From contig JANRKF010000035.1 of the NCBI GenBank assembly GCA_033763575.1, positions 75,353 through 139,352 of the forward strand: DNA of 64,000 nucleotides, in the 5' to 3' direction. Positions within the stretch are counted from its first letter, which is position 1. Each line of letters begins with the position of its first letter. A program made the position numbers and the translations under genes. Under the pieces are notes generated by a model, which did no database searches, was not told where the DNA came from, and saw only the letters and a program-made list of their open reading frames with translations. The DNA comes from JANRKF01 sp033763575 (GTDB lineage: Bacteria; Pseudomonadota; Alphaproteobacteria; Rickettsiales; SXRF01). This document shows, piece after piece, positions 25,008 to 33,992 of the stretch.

Positions 25008-27629
25008 CTATTCGAAGGCGATGGGGGCGGAATGTTCGCGGCTGATCTGGGCGGCGTCGCGCCAGTCGCCCTCGCGCTCCGCCCGCTTGATCAGGTCGCG
25101 GATGGAGGGTTTAAGCTCCACCTTGTCGGTGAATTTGGCGGATTTGGGCGTGATCACAATCGGTTCGCCCGGCACCTCATCCTCTGTCGGTCCGAGCGCG
25201 GCCTGTTTCTTACCCCGCTTCATGGCTTCAATGCCTGCTTTCACCCAGTCGGCGCGTTCTTGCGAAATCATGCCCTCTTTCACATAGGTTTTCAGATGTT
25301 CGAGCAAGGATTTCTGGTAGTTTTCCTGTTCTTTCCGGATTTTATCGGTGATCCCGAGATTGCCGATCTTCCCGGTGACCCCGTTCAACTGCTCAAACTC
25401 GATGGCACCGGGGTTGAGCCCCATATCGATCAGCAGCACTTCCAGGCCGGGGCCGGTGAAGACTTCGCGCATGGCGGCCAGCGCTTCCTTGCGGTCTTTC
25501 TTGGGAATGCCGCCATCCTTCCAGTAATGGTCGCGCACTTCGTGGACGGCTTCGGTGAAATGACGGATATGCTCCACCGTCAACTGGTCCTTGAAGATCG
25601 GCTCAAGCATCGTATAGGCGAGATATTCAATCTGCGCCGGATCCTGCGCCGGGTTGCCCACCGCGTAGTGGCACAGGTAATTGATCCCCTCGCGCAGGCG
25701 CAGGAAGGAAGTGGTCGCCGTGCCCGACATGAATTTCCCCAACCCTCCGGGCAGCATGAAATTCCGATCCTGCATGCTGACTGCGCGCCCGGCGAGGCCG
25801 ATACCGTAGTTCAGGCCCGGTATCGGCAACGTCCACAGGCCCGACGCCGAGCCAAAATTGGCCGAGAAAGCGGCCAGCCAGCTCCAGTTTTCACCCTGAT
25901 GCATGGAAATGCGCGGCAGGTAATCTTCCAGATAGTCGGGATCTTTATTTTTGTTTTTGACGTTGCCATAGGCGAAATCGGTGCCGATTTTGACCCCGAT
26001 CAACCCTCCGAGCGAAAACACGCCCCACTGCGCGTAGCGTATCCAGCGGTCACGCGGGCGCAGGCCCTTCGGGTTATAATCCTTGACGATGCCCTGCATC
26101 CATTTGAGGTAGGTGGGCACTTTCGAGCTATCCACCGGCGCGCCTTCGATCGAATAGCCGGTGGCGATCTTGGCCATGCTGCCGCCGATGATCTGCCCGG
26201 CGGTGAGGCCGATGGCGCAATCCATGCGGTTGGTGGGAAGCACGGCAAGCTGGGCATTGCCCATCCATTTGAGCCATTCGGGCGGCTGCCCTTGCCCATT
26301 GCCGTATTGCTCGTTATGCATCGCCACGGCGGCGGCTACATATTCCGCCGGCGTTTTGCCCGCAGCCTCCGGGGCGAGATGTTTTTGGGGTCCGGCGGCG
26401 CTTGTTTCTTCGCCGTTTGCCTGCCCGTCACCAGTGTTATTGGCGGCAGGAAGCGCCGGCGATGCATCCGTTGCGGCTTCGGAGGCGCTGGCGGTATTTT
26501 CAGTGCCGGTGGTTGTATAGGCCATGCCCGCCGCCGCACCGCTCACGCCCAGCGCAGGCATCAGGTAGCCGGCGGGAGTTTTCGTCTGGCTGCCGATGCT
26601 GTAGGATTTGCTCAGGCCGAGGGAGGCAAGAAATTCATTGAACTGGCGGATGACCGGGTTGGCATTGCCGACGGTCGCTTTTTTCGGATCCAGCCCGAAG
26701 GATTCTCTGAGCGTTTTTTCGATGCCGCCTTTGCCGAGCTTGGCGGCGAGGTCATCCGTCACGGCCTTCGCGATTTCCTTGGCGGGTTTGCCATTCGCAT
26801 TGAATTTTTTGTAGGAGTCCTCGACGATGCCCTGCAATGTTTTCACCGCCTTCGCCTGCGCTTCCGGCGTTCTCAGCTCATGGCCGAACAGCGGCTCCAA
26901 TATTCTCGCCTCAAATGTTTTCGCCCATTCGTCACTCACTTTTCCGGTTTTGATCGCTTCCTCGATATAGCTGCCGACTCTGCCCAACTCCGTGCCCAAT
27001 GCCTTTTCGGGGCCGGCATTGCCATGCTTTAGCGAGCCTGCGAAAATCTTTGCGCCATTGGCCGAGGCGAAGGCCGGATTCAGGAAAAATCCATACAGGA
27101 AGGTGAGGCCGGAGGCGGCGCTGAACGTGCCGAAGAAACCGGCCAATATACGCAGCGGCATCGCTTGCGCAAATTGCGCGTTATAATCGGCATCGAGCAT
27201 GGACAGGGTTTTTTGTGCGGCGGTGGCGGCATAGCGCTGCTCGCGGCCATTGCGGTTGAAGGCGTAAATACTGCCCACCGTGGCGCCCACCCCGGCGCCG
27301 ACACCGGGAAAGAGCTGGTAGGCCAGTTTTTTCCATTGATTCTCCGGGGTTTCCGAATGCGGATCCCACTCGATGGCTTTATGCAGAAAACGTAGGGAGG
27401 GCGACACTTCCTCGCGCTTTATCTCGACATATTCGCCTTCGCTTTTCATCTTGTAGCCGAAGACCACCTGGCGGACCTGATCCATCCCAAACCAGGCCAG
27501 AAACATGCCGCCCGCGTTGAGTAGCCGGTGCTGGGAGGGGATTTCCTGCTGCGCATGGCCGCCGTTTTCAAGGAATTTCCCTGGCCATTCAATCGCTTGC
27601 TTGAATATGTTGTTCCAGTTCGTAGGCAT
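25008..27629 (-). CDS. Large uncharacterised membrane-associated protein with internal duplication (873 aa)
   Basis: No family recognised. Two homologous halves can be seen by eye. FFGTFSAASGLTF (about 165) matches FSANFGSASGLWT (about 588), ILEPLFGHEL (243) matches MLEPIFKDQL (674), and GGIEKTLRESFGLDP (301) matches GPGLEVLLIDMGLNP (726). Each half begins with a Gly-rich hydrophobic segment (FPGVGAGVGATVGSIYAF; GVFSLGGLIGVKIGT). A Ser/Thr/Ala/Asn-rich linker of about 60 residues (370-430) joins them. There is no signal peptide. The C-terminal 130 residues are charged and helical. It is divergent from another large orphan gene. Confidence 0.75.
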   Translation of the reverse strand: MPTNWNNIFKQAIEWPGKFLENGGHAQQEIPSQHRLLNAGGMFLAWFGMDQVRQVVFGYKMKSEGEYVEIKREEVSPSLRFLHKAIEWDPHSETPENQWKKLAYQLFPGVGAGVGATVGSIYAFNRNGREQRYAATAAQKTLSMLDADYNAQFAQAMPLRILAGFFGTFSAASGLTFLYGFFLNPAFASANGAKIFAGSLKHGNAGPEKALGTELGRVGSYIEEAIKTGKVSDEWAKTFEARILEPLFGHELRTPEAQAKAVKTLQGIVEDSYKKFNANGKPAKEIAKAVTDDLAAKLGKGGIEKTLRESFGLDPKKATVGNANPVIRQFNEFLASLGLSKSYSIGSQTKTPAGYLMPALGVSGAAAGMAYTTTGTENTASASEAATDASPALPAANNTGDGQANGEETSAAGPQKHLAPEAAGKTPAEYVAAAVAMHNEQYGNGQGQPPEWLKWMGNAQLAVLPTNRMDCAIGLTAGQIIGGSMAKIATGYSIEGAPVDSSKVPTYLKWMQGIVKDYNPKGLRPRDRWIRYAQWGVFSLGGLIGVKIGTDFAYGNVKNKNKDPDYLEDYLPRISMHQGENWSWLAAFSANFGSASGLWTLPIPGLNYGIGLAGRAVSMQDRNFMLPGGLGKFMSGTATTSFLRLREGINYLCHYAVGNPAQDPAQIEYLAYTMLEPIFKDQLTVEHIRHFTEAVHEVRDHYWKDGGIPKKDRKEALAAMREVFTGPGLEVLLIDMGLNPGAIEFEQLNGVTGKIGNLGITDKIRKEQENYQKSLLEHLKTYVKEGMISQERADWVKAGIEAMKRGKKQAALGPTEDEVPGEPIVITPKSAKFTDKVELKPSIRDLIKRAEREGDWRDAAQISREHSAPIAFE

Positions 27630-27853
27630 GTCCTATCCTGCGTTTTTAGCCTTTTAACTCACCTTAAGGCTATCATATTTCCAGAGGCTCCTCAATGCCG
27701 CAAAGGCGCAGAAACGCAAACTTCACATAACTGTAACAATTGTTTTTACCTGAATAAATTGTCACAAAAGCTTCACATTGTTTTTCGGGCGTTTTGAAGG
27801 GGTTTATGGTACAAATGAAGACAGTGGAGAAGTGTATTTAACGCTTGGAAAGC
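27630..27853. promoter_or_regulatory. Divergent promoter region of two large orphan genes
   Basis: A 224-bp AT-rich spacer between oppositely oriented starts. It contains CTTCACAT twice (about 27720 and 27774) and CTGTAACAATTG / AAATTGTCAC words on opposite strands. These may be promoter or operator elements, but I cannot assign them further. Confidence 0.4.
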
Positions 27854-30094
27854 ATGGACGACGACAAAAAACATAAGGGAATAACTCCCCCGCAGGAACC
27901 GCCGAAAGAGGCGGATGCCAAATCGGCTGCGCCGAATTCCGCGCCGCCGGGGGTAAATCCTGCGCCGAATTCCGCGCCCGCGCAAAAGCCGGGGCTCTCA
28001 CGCGAGGAATGGGATAAATCGTATAAGCCGCAGATGTGGAGCGATTCCGCCGGAGGTCGCCTTGCCATCCGCACCTTCTCCCGCGGGATACTGGGCGCGA
28101 TGTTCTTCACGGCGGGTGGATTGTGGGCAAGGCGTCAACTCAAAGGCGGCATCAATTCCCGTCCGTATAACGCCAAGGACATGACGCTGCAGGAAATCGT
28201 TTTCGAAGATAAAAGCCTGCTCAAGGGCATCGCGAAAATTATTGATACCTGCATCGGCGAGCCGATCGAGCATACGGTCAATTTCTTCTATCCCAACAAC
28301 CAGCGTTACACGAATGGCCTGCGCGCCACGCATTTCAAGCCGACGAAATATTCTAAGAATTATCAACATGACGGCATCGGCGATATACCGGGACGCAGCC
28401 TCGGCGAAGAAGCCGTATTCGTGACATGGGACTTCTTCGTGATGAGCATCGGCGATGCGCTGGGCCGTGATATCGCCGGCTGGGTCGATCCGGCGCAACG
28501 CAAGAAATGGATGGAATCGCTCGGCGACGAGCACGGCAATTTCAAATGGCCGGAGACGGTAAGCGCGCTATGCAGCAACATGTGGCGCTATGTGAGCTAT
28601 AACGGCGGCGAGGACTGGTTTGTCGCCATTCCCTATGTATATTTCGTGCGCTCCCAGCGCCATGCGATGGATCGCTTAAGCCCGGGCTATGGGTTCGAGA
28701 GCGATATCTCGCTCAACGCCAGCAGTCTTAAGGTCAATAACCAGTCGATACCGTACCGCGTGTCCGGCAGCTACTCGATGGAAGCGATGCTCGACTATCA
28801 GAGCCGCTTCACCGTCTACAATATCGGCACGCTGATGTATCGTGAATTGTACGACAAAATCGGCAATGCCATTTACGGAAACAATGTGAATTTATATGGC
28901 GCGCCGGATGCGCCGGTGGATCCCAATCGCAGCCTGTGGGACAAGGCCGGTGATGTCGCGAAATGGGTGGCGCGTAGTGCGATTAAGGGCGTTATCTGCA
29001 TGACGCCCGCCGTGCCGTTCTTCTCCATCACCCGCGCTACGCAGAACCGCGAAAACGCCGTGTTTATCGATCCCAACACCAACAGCGCAATGGCGTTCGT
29101 GGGTAATGACGGCGAGCGGCATTTTGTTAAGGCGAATAGCATTGAGACCCATGACCATGGGATCACGCGCACCACGCCGGTCTTCTACAGCCGCCTGGAT
29201 TACAGCAAGGCCGCCGACGGCTATTTCGACCGCACGCAGCCGATGGATGCGCAGAAGGCTAACCCTTCCGCCTATCCGCCGGTGGGAGAATTCGATCCTT
29301 ATGCTTATCGCCACAACCTGATTGAAAACGGATTCAGTGCGCTTGGCCGTTTTGGGCAGGATGTTTCGCGCTCGATGGACGGTATTGCCAATAAAATCGA
29401 TAATAATTTGGCCGGTCCAGGGCTGCGTACCTTCAAACGCTTCCTGGGGCTGCGCTGCGATCCCGGTGTCATCAAAGGCACCAATATAAAGATAGGCCCT
29501 GAATCGCTTAAGAGCTTCACCCGAAGTTTTGCTAAGGCCTCGATGTCGTATACGCCTTACATGTATATGAAGGCGGAAACGGCACGGCTGTGGGACAGTG
29601 GTAAAACCGACCTTGCGCTGGAGCGCACCATCGACGGCGCGGCGAAATTCGACTGGAAGGAATTCCGGGCGGGGCTTGGCGAAACATTCGACGCCATCCT
29701 GCACCGTCCATTCGTCGACCCTGTGCGCGAGGCGGAAGCGCAGCGTAGGATTCTGGTCGATACCTCGGCGGCGGATGCGATGACGGACGAGGAAGCCGGC
29801 ATTCTTCACCGGCAGCAGATTGGTGAGATGGAGCAATTCGCGCAGCGCGAGAAAAAAGCCGATGAGTTGTTCAAGCCGTTTGCCGAGGGCATCGACGCGG
29901 CGGCGAAGAAACATAATATTACGCCGAGACCGGCTGCCAATCTGCCGTGGCAGGAACGTGTCGTCAAAGGGCGCGACGAGCTGGAAACAGGGAAGGTTGT
30001 GTCAACACGCCATGCGCCGCAAAGCCATTCCGACCGCGAGGAAATGCGCAAGTTGCTCGAAGAAGTGCAGCCGCCGACTAACAGCGTTCATTAG
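27854..30094 (+). CDS. Large uncharacterised protein with Pro/Ala-rich N-terminus (746 aa)
   Basis: No family recognised. A charged start (MDDDKKHKG) leads into a low-complexity Pro/Ala/Asn linker (about 8-55). A hydrophobic Gly-rich segment follows (ILGAMFFTAGGLWARRQL, near 85). The long remainder is rich in Tyr, Arg and Asp, with a second hydrophobic patch (IKGVICMTPAVPFFSI). The last 120 residues are charged helix (EAEAQRRILVDTSAADAMTDEE). A TTG three codons earlier is an alternative start. The stop codon lies inside the left arm of palindrome B. Confidence 0.75.
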   Translation: MDDDKKHKGITPPQEPPKEADAKSAAPNSAPPGVNPAPNSAPAQKPGLSREEWDKSYKPQMWSDSAGGRLAIRTFSRGILGAMFFTAGGLWARRQLKGGINSRPYNAKDMTLQEIVFEDKSLLKGIAKIIDTCIGEPIEHTVNFFYPNNQRYTNGLRATHFKPTKYSKNYQHDGIGDIPGRSLGEEAVFVTWDFFVMSIGDALGRDIAGWVDPAQRKKWMESLGDEHGNFKWPETVSALCSNMWRYVSYNGGEDWFVAIPYVYFVRSQRHAMDRLSPGYGFESDISLNASSLKVNNQSIPYRVSGSYSMEAMLDYQSRFTVYNIGTLMYRELYDKIGNAIYGNNVNLYGAPDAPVDPNRSLWDKAGDVAKWVARSAIKGVICMTPAVPFFSITRATQNRENAVFIDPNTNSAMAFVGNDGERHFVKANSIETHDHGITRTTPVFYSRLDYSKAADGYFDRTQPMDAQKANPSAYPPVGEFDPYAYRHNLIENGFSALGRFGQDVSRSMDGIANKIDNNLAGPGLRTFKRFLGLRCDPGVIKGTNIKIGPESLKSFTRSFAKASMSYTPYMYMKAETARLWDSGKTDLALERTIDGAAKFDWKEFRAGLGETFDAILHRPFVDPVREAEAQRRILVDTSAADAMTDEEAGILHRQQIGEMEQFAQREKKADELFKPFAEGIDAAAKKHNITPRPAANLPWQERVVKGRDELETGKVVSTRHAPQSHSDREEMRKLLEEVQPPTNSVH

Positions 30095-30219
30095 AGCATT
30101 TCCCATTCAGCCCTGCACGTCGTTATCCATCGGTCTCGTCGCCATCACGTACTAACGTGTACGCTGGATGGCTCCTCGCCTCGGCTGCCTCGTGCAGGAC
30201 TAAAGCGAAAACGCTCTAA
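30091..30219. repeat. Long intergenic palindrome, copy B
   Basis: A 129-bp hairpin between convergent genes. The outer arms TTAGAGC...GCTCTAA pair and begin at the upstream stop codon. Inner CCTGCAC/GTGCAGG arms also pair, and the centre is CACGTACTAACGTGTACG. It shares CTCGCCTCGGCTGCCT (30175-30190) exactly with copy G. Confidence 0.8.
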
Positions 30220-30230
30220 ACGAGAATGCG

Positions 30231-31028
30231 CTAAGCGCGTTTCCAGTTGGGCGTGTGGTAATCCATCTCGACATTGCCGGCGATGAGCGGCTCGATGGTT
30301 TTTTCCACCTCTTCCGTGCGCAGCATGGCGATGCCGTGATGGCCGCTGGTGCTCCTCAGTTCACCGATTTCAAGGATACCGGTCGTGACTTTAGTGCCCA
30401 GCGGCGGCAGCGGCTTTGATGCCGAGACACGGTAAAGCTGCTTGCGCACCTGGCCACGGAATTTGCTGCGCGCCGTCACTTCCTGCCCGACATAGCAGCC
30501 CTTGGAAAAACTTAAGCCATGCAGCGCGTCCAGCCCGAATTCAAGCGGCAATGTTTTATCGATATGCAGGTCGATCGCGCCTTCGGGGATGCCGAGCCGG
30601 ATGCGGTGCGCTTCGTAATCGTCCCCCGCGTGCGGAAGGTCGTTGCCATAAACCCGCCCGCCGAGCGCGCCAAGGCGCGGATCGGCGATGACAATCTCCG
30701 CCGCCGGGGCAGGGACATCCCAATAGGCCACCACCTGCATCTCCGGCAGTAATTCAAGCGCAACCTTCGCCCGCAGTTTATAGGTGTTCAGGCGGGCGAG
30801 CAGGTCGGCGGCGCGTTCGCTATATACATCCAGCAGGATTTGTCTGGCATGTGGGACCAGCAGAAAATCATGCAGGAATTTCCCCTGCGGCGAAAGCAGC
30901 GCGGCATAAATCGGCGTGCCTTCCGCAAGCAGGGTGGCCTCATTGGTGATGAGCCCCTGCAGGAAGGCGACGCGGTCCTCGCCGGTGATGGCGATGATCG
31001 AGCGGTTGCGTAAACAGGCCGAAGGCAT
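30231..31028 (-). CDS. ygfZ: Folate-binding Fe-S cluster assembly protein YgfZ/CAF17
   Basis: A 265-residue GcvT-like protein that uses folate to help maintain certain 4Fe-4S enzymes. The signature KGCYVGQEVTARSKFRG (around residue 190) contains the conserved Cys. The N-terminal ITGEDRVAFLQGLITNE and LSPQGKFLHDFLL segments fit the family. ATG at 31028 has an AGGAAA site and follows the pseudopilin stop by 8 bp, so it is probably the last gene of the pseudopilin operon. The upstream in-frame extension is not conserved. Confidence 0.92.
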   Translation of the reverse strand: MPSACLRNRSIIAITGEDRVAFLQGLITNEATLLAEGTPIYAALLSPQGKFLHDFLLVPHARQILLDVYSERAADLLARLNTYKLRAKVALELLPEMQVVAYWDVPAPAAEIVIADPRLGALGGRVYGNDLPHAGDDYEAHRIRLGIPEGAIDLHIDKTLPLEFGLDALHGLSFSKGCYVGQEVTARSKFRGQVRKQLYRVSASKPLPPLGTKVTTGILEIGELRSTSGHHGIAMLRTEEVEKTIEPLIAGNVEMDYHTPNWKRA

Positions 31029-31036
31029 GATGTTTC

Positions 31037-31870
31037 CTATGGGTCGATGACGAAAACGAGCGAGCAATTCACACCCGTCGCGCTCACGCGGTAGCCGCCG
31101 GAGGTGGAGGCGGAATCCTCGCAGGTTTCGTAGGTGGCGGTGTTGTTATACTGGTTGCGGATTTTGCCGCCGCCCGCACGTTTATCGTCGAACTTGACGT
31201 CGATCTCATAGGCTTCCTCACCGGTAAATATCGGGATTTGCGAATGGGCGCAGCCCGCCGCCTGCGCATCGTCATCCTGCAGGCTGCCGCCCAGCCACAG
31301 GGCGTGTTTGTGCAGCGCGTTGGTGCAGGTATTGATCGGGAAATACTGGTTGCCCGGCGCGCCGGTGGTGTAAGCGGTGCCGGAGCCATCGACGCCGAGA
31401 TTCCACATGGCGCCTTTCAGCTTGGACAGCGGCACATTGTCACCGCCGCGAATGTCGATGTTGCAGGCGCCGCCGGCAACAACGTCCCCGGTGAAATTCT
31501 GCTTGATGAAACCGGAGAGCGCCAGATGCCGCCACGCTTCGATATGCTCATAGTTGGAGACGTCGAATTCGATCAGCGAGTCGCCATCGCCGTTGCAGGT
31601 CTTGGTGCCGGTGCCCGCGCCGAATTTGCAATTGCTGCTGACTTCACCCCACAGCGCCGTGGCGCCCGCGAAATCACCGGGAAGCGCCCGGTACTTGCCT
31701 TTAAAGTTTTTGATGGCGCTCAGGTAATTCTGATATTCGCCCATCACCGCTTGAATCTGCGAGGTGCGGATGATCGAGCGGGTGGTGAGGATGCCGGCCA
31801 CGACCAGCGCAATCACCGTGATCGTCATCGTGACTTCCAGCAGGGTGAATCCTTGTGAGGATTTTTTCAT
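31037..31870 (-). CDS. Prepilin-like protein 3 (type II/IV N-methylation motif)
   Basis: A 277-residue protein with the short leader MKKSSQG, prepilin peptidase site G|FTLLEVTMTITVIALVVAGI, and a hydrophobic first helix. The body has YLSAIKNFKGKYRALPGDFAGA and several Cys residues, so disulfides are likely. It is the third of three tandem paralogues. They are expected to be processed by a prepilin peptidase and assembled as pseudopilins. No secretion ATPase or secretin is nearby. Confidence 0.85.
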   Translation of the reverse strand: MKKSSQGFTLLEVTMTITVIALVVAGILTTRSIIRTSQIQAVMGEYQNYLSAIKNFKGKYRALPGDFAGATALWGEVSSNCKFGAGTGTKTCNGDGDSLIEFDVSNYEHIEAWRHLALSGFIKQNFTGDVVAGGACNIDIRGGDNVPLSKLKGAMWNLGVDGSGTAYTTGAPGNQYFPINTCTNALHKHALWLGGSLQDDDAQAAGCAHSQIPIFTGEEAYEIDVKFDDKRAGGGKIRNQYNNTATYETCEDSASTSGGYRVSATGVNCSLVFVIDP

Positions 31871-31871
31871 A

Positions 31872-32660
31872 TCATACTCCCATCAGAAATAACAATTGGC
31901 ATGCTTGCGCGGTGGAGGTTAGCAGATAATCCGACGTGGTGGCAGAAGAAACCGTACAGCTGGTGGCGGTATTTTTCTTCACGCGCAACTTGCCGGTAAA
32001 GGGCAGGCCGTCATCGAGCTTTTCATCGATCGATTTCATGTGGGTCGGCGTCATGGACGGCGTATCGGTGAACGATCCGCTGGTCTGCCCGCCATACATC
32101 AGCACATGCGAGGCGACGGCGGAATTGAAGAAAGCGGTGTCGGTGCTGCCGTCGCTGGCCATGTAGAGCAATGTCCAGCCGCCCTTGCCGGTTTTCGAGG
32201 CTGGGACGTTCAGCCCGATCAGCGCCTCGGTCGAGCTGCTGCCGCCGACGCCGGTGAACTGGCCCTCGATCAGTTCGGCATTTGACAAGTGCTGCCAGGC
32301 GCGGAACCATTCATATTCGCTGCCGGCGGTCGCGGTGGCGGTGTTGGTCCAGTCGCCGATGATGCCGTTGCCGCCGCCGTTGCAGGTCGGTATTTTCGGG
32401 GTGGAGTTGGTGGCGGTATTCGGGCAGGAATCATCCGAATACCAGTAGCTCTCCGCGTTATTCATATCGCCAGGGATGGCCTGGTATTTATCGACGAATT
32501 CTTTGAAGGAGGTGGTGTAGATGCTGATTTCGGTAGCGATGGCACGGGTTTCGGCGGCCTCGAACATCGAGCGGCCAACGATGATGCCCGCCGCAATCAA
32601 CCCGATGATGCCGATGACGATGGAAAGCTCAACCATGGTGAAGCCGCTGCGCTTTGTCAT
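31872..32660 (-). CDS. Prepilin-like protein 2
   Basis: 262 residues. The leader MTKRSG and cleavage site G|FTMVELSIVIGIIGLIAAGIIVG carry the conserved Glu+5. The shared body motif FKEFVDKYQAIPGDMNNAESYW and CNGGGNGIIGDW tie it to its two neighbours. The start is one base after the stop of the upstream paralogue (TGACATG), so translation is coupled. The longer frame to 32717 overlaps the upstream gene. Confidence 0.85.
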   Translation of the reverse strand: MTKRSGFTMVELSIVIGIIGLIAAGIIVGRSMFEAAETRAIATEISIYTTSFKEFVDKYQAIPGDMNNAESYWYSDDSCPNTATNSTPKIPTCNGGGNGIIGDWTNTATATAGSEYEWFRAWQHLSNAELIEGQFTGVGGSSSTEALIGLNVPASKTGKGGWTLLYMASDGSTDTAFFNSAVASHVLMYGGQTSGSFTDTPSMTPTHMKSIDEKLDDGLPFTGKLRVKKNTATSCTVSSATTSDYLLTSTAQACQLLFLMGV

Positions 32661-32661
32661 G

Positions 32662-33468
32662 TCAGAACCCCGTGATGAAAATGAGGGCGCAGGCTTCGGC
32701 GCTGATGGAGCCGTCATAGACGGCGGTCGACTCGTCGGAAGTGGTCGGGCAGGCGCGGACGCTGGCCGACGAGGTGAGGACCTTGCCCAGCCCGGGCTTG
32801 CCGTCGTCGATCTTGAGGTCGATGGATTTGGCCTGCTCGGTGGTAAGCGCGGCGCCGTTCAATGGAAGGTTCGCTGCGCTTCCGGGCGCGCCGAAGAAAA
32901 ACACATGACCGTATTCCGCCGCGAAATAGCCGGTCGTCACCGTGTTGGTCGGGAAGTAGCGCAGCATAAAAGATGCGCCGTCGATCTTGCTGCGCGGGGC
33001 GTTGACATTGATCGAAATTTCATTGCCGGCGGTTGAACGGCGGCCATTATATTTGCCTGCGATCAACCCTTCATTCATCAGGTGCTGCCAGGCCAGGAGC
33101 GGCTCGTTATAGGTGGTGAAGGCACCCAGCGGATCGCCGGTCGAATCGCCGATGACGCCGTTGCCGTCGCCGTTGCAGGTGGCGGTGGTGAGCGCGTCGG
33201 AAGCGGTGGGATCCGGGCAGCCGCCATCGGTGCTGGTAAGGGACGTGGCGTTCGTATGGTCGCCGGGGAGCTCCTGGTATTTTTCACGGTAGCTTACTAC
33301 CGCCTGCCGGTATTTATCATAGTCGGCTGCGACCGATTGAAGCGCGGCGGATTCCACCAGCGAACGCCCGAGCGTAACGCCTGCGGCAAGCAGTGCGACC
33401 ACGGCAAGCACAATCGAAATTTCCAGAAGCGTGAAGCCCTGACGCGAAGGGGTAAGATGATGATACAT
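32662..33468 (-). CDS. Prepilin-like protein 1
   Basis: 268 residues with leader MYHHLTPSRQG, cleavage site G|FTLLEISIVLAVVALLAAGVTLG, and the family body YREKYQELPGDHTNATS and CNGDGNGVIGDS. It is the first gene of the pseudopilin trio and divergent from fur. ATG at 33468 is preferred over the frame reaching 33579, because the prepilin leader starts here. The function of the trio (secretion, uptake or pilus minor pilins) is not decided by the sequence. Confidence 0.86.
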   Translation of the reverse strand: MYHHLTPSRQGFTLLEISIVLAVVALLAAGVTLGRSLVESAALQSVAADYDKYRQAVVSYREKYQELPGDHTNATSLTSTDGGCPDPTASDALTTATCNGDGNGVIGDSTGDPLGAFTTYNEPLLAWQHLMNEGLIAGKYNGRRSTAGNEISINVNAPRSKIDGASFMLRYFPTNTVTTGYFAAEYGHVFFFGAPGSAANLPLNGAALTTEQAKSIDLKIDDGKPGLGKVLTSSASVRACPTTSDESTAVYDGSISAEACALIFITGF

Positions 33469-33572
33469 GGGCGCGATACTATAAAATCCAGATTTATATA
33501 ATGTTAACACATTGCTTGCGTTCTGTACATTACCGTGTAGAGTGGGCGCGTCTATAACAAAGGTGTGAGTGG

Positions 33573-33989
33573 ATGCCATCGAGTATCGAGAATAAGTGCC
33601 TCGAAAAAGGGCTTAAAATGACCGGGCAGCGCCGCGTGATCGCTCAGGTGCTCGCGGAATCGAGCGACCATCCGGATGTTGAGCTGCTCTATAGCCGGGC
33701 GGTCGCGATCGACCCGAATATCAGCATCGCCACGGTCTATCGCACGGTGAAGCTGTTTGAAGAGGCTGGAATTACCCAGCGCCACGATTTTGGTGATGGC
33801 CGGGCGCGCTACGAAGAGGCCGACGGCGACCACCACGATCACCTGATCGATTTGAAAAGCGGCAAGGTGATCGAGTTCGTGAATGTCGAGATTGAAAAGA
33901 TACAAAAAGAAATCGCCCGCAAGCTGGGCTATAAGCTGGTGGACCACCGGCTTGAATTATTTGCTGTGCCGCTGGACGCAAAGGAATAA
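33573..33989 (+). CDS. fur: Fur-family transcriptional regulator (Fur/Mur)
   Basis: A 138-residue metal-dependent repressor. The winged-helix part includes TGQRRVIAQVLAESSDHPDVELLYSRA and SIATVYRTVKLFEEAGI. The metal/dimer domain has DGDHHDHLIDLKSGKVIEF and ARKLGYKLVDHRLELF. The CXXC zinc motifs of E. coli Fur are missing, as in many alphaproteobacterial Fur/Mur proteins that answer to iron or manganese. It probably forms a unit with olsB, which starts 3 bp after it. Confidence 0.93.
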   Translation: MPSSIENKCLEKGLKMTGQRRVIAQVLAESSDHPDVELLYSRAVAIDPNISIATVYRTVKLFEEAGITQRHDFGDGRARYEEADGDHHDHLIDLKSGKVIEFVNVEIEKIQKEIARKLGYKLVDHRLELFAVPLDAKE

Positions 33990-33992
33990 CAA

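Noticed and set aside
24999..27032. Long open frame (677 codons) on the plus strand
   Set aside because: It is antisense to the 873-residue gene, with a composition typical of GC-rich shadow frames (His/Arg/Gly/Phe-rich, no domain). The minus-strand frame has coherent motifs and an internal duplication.
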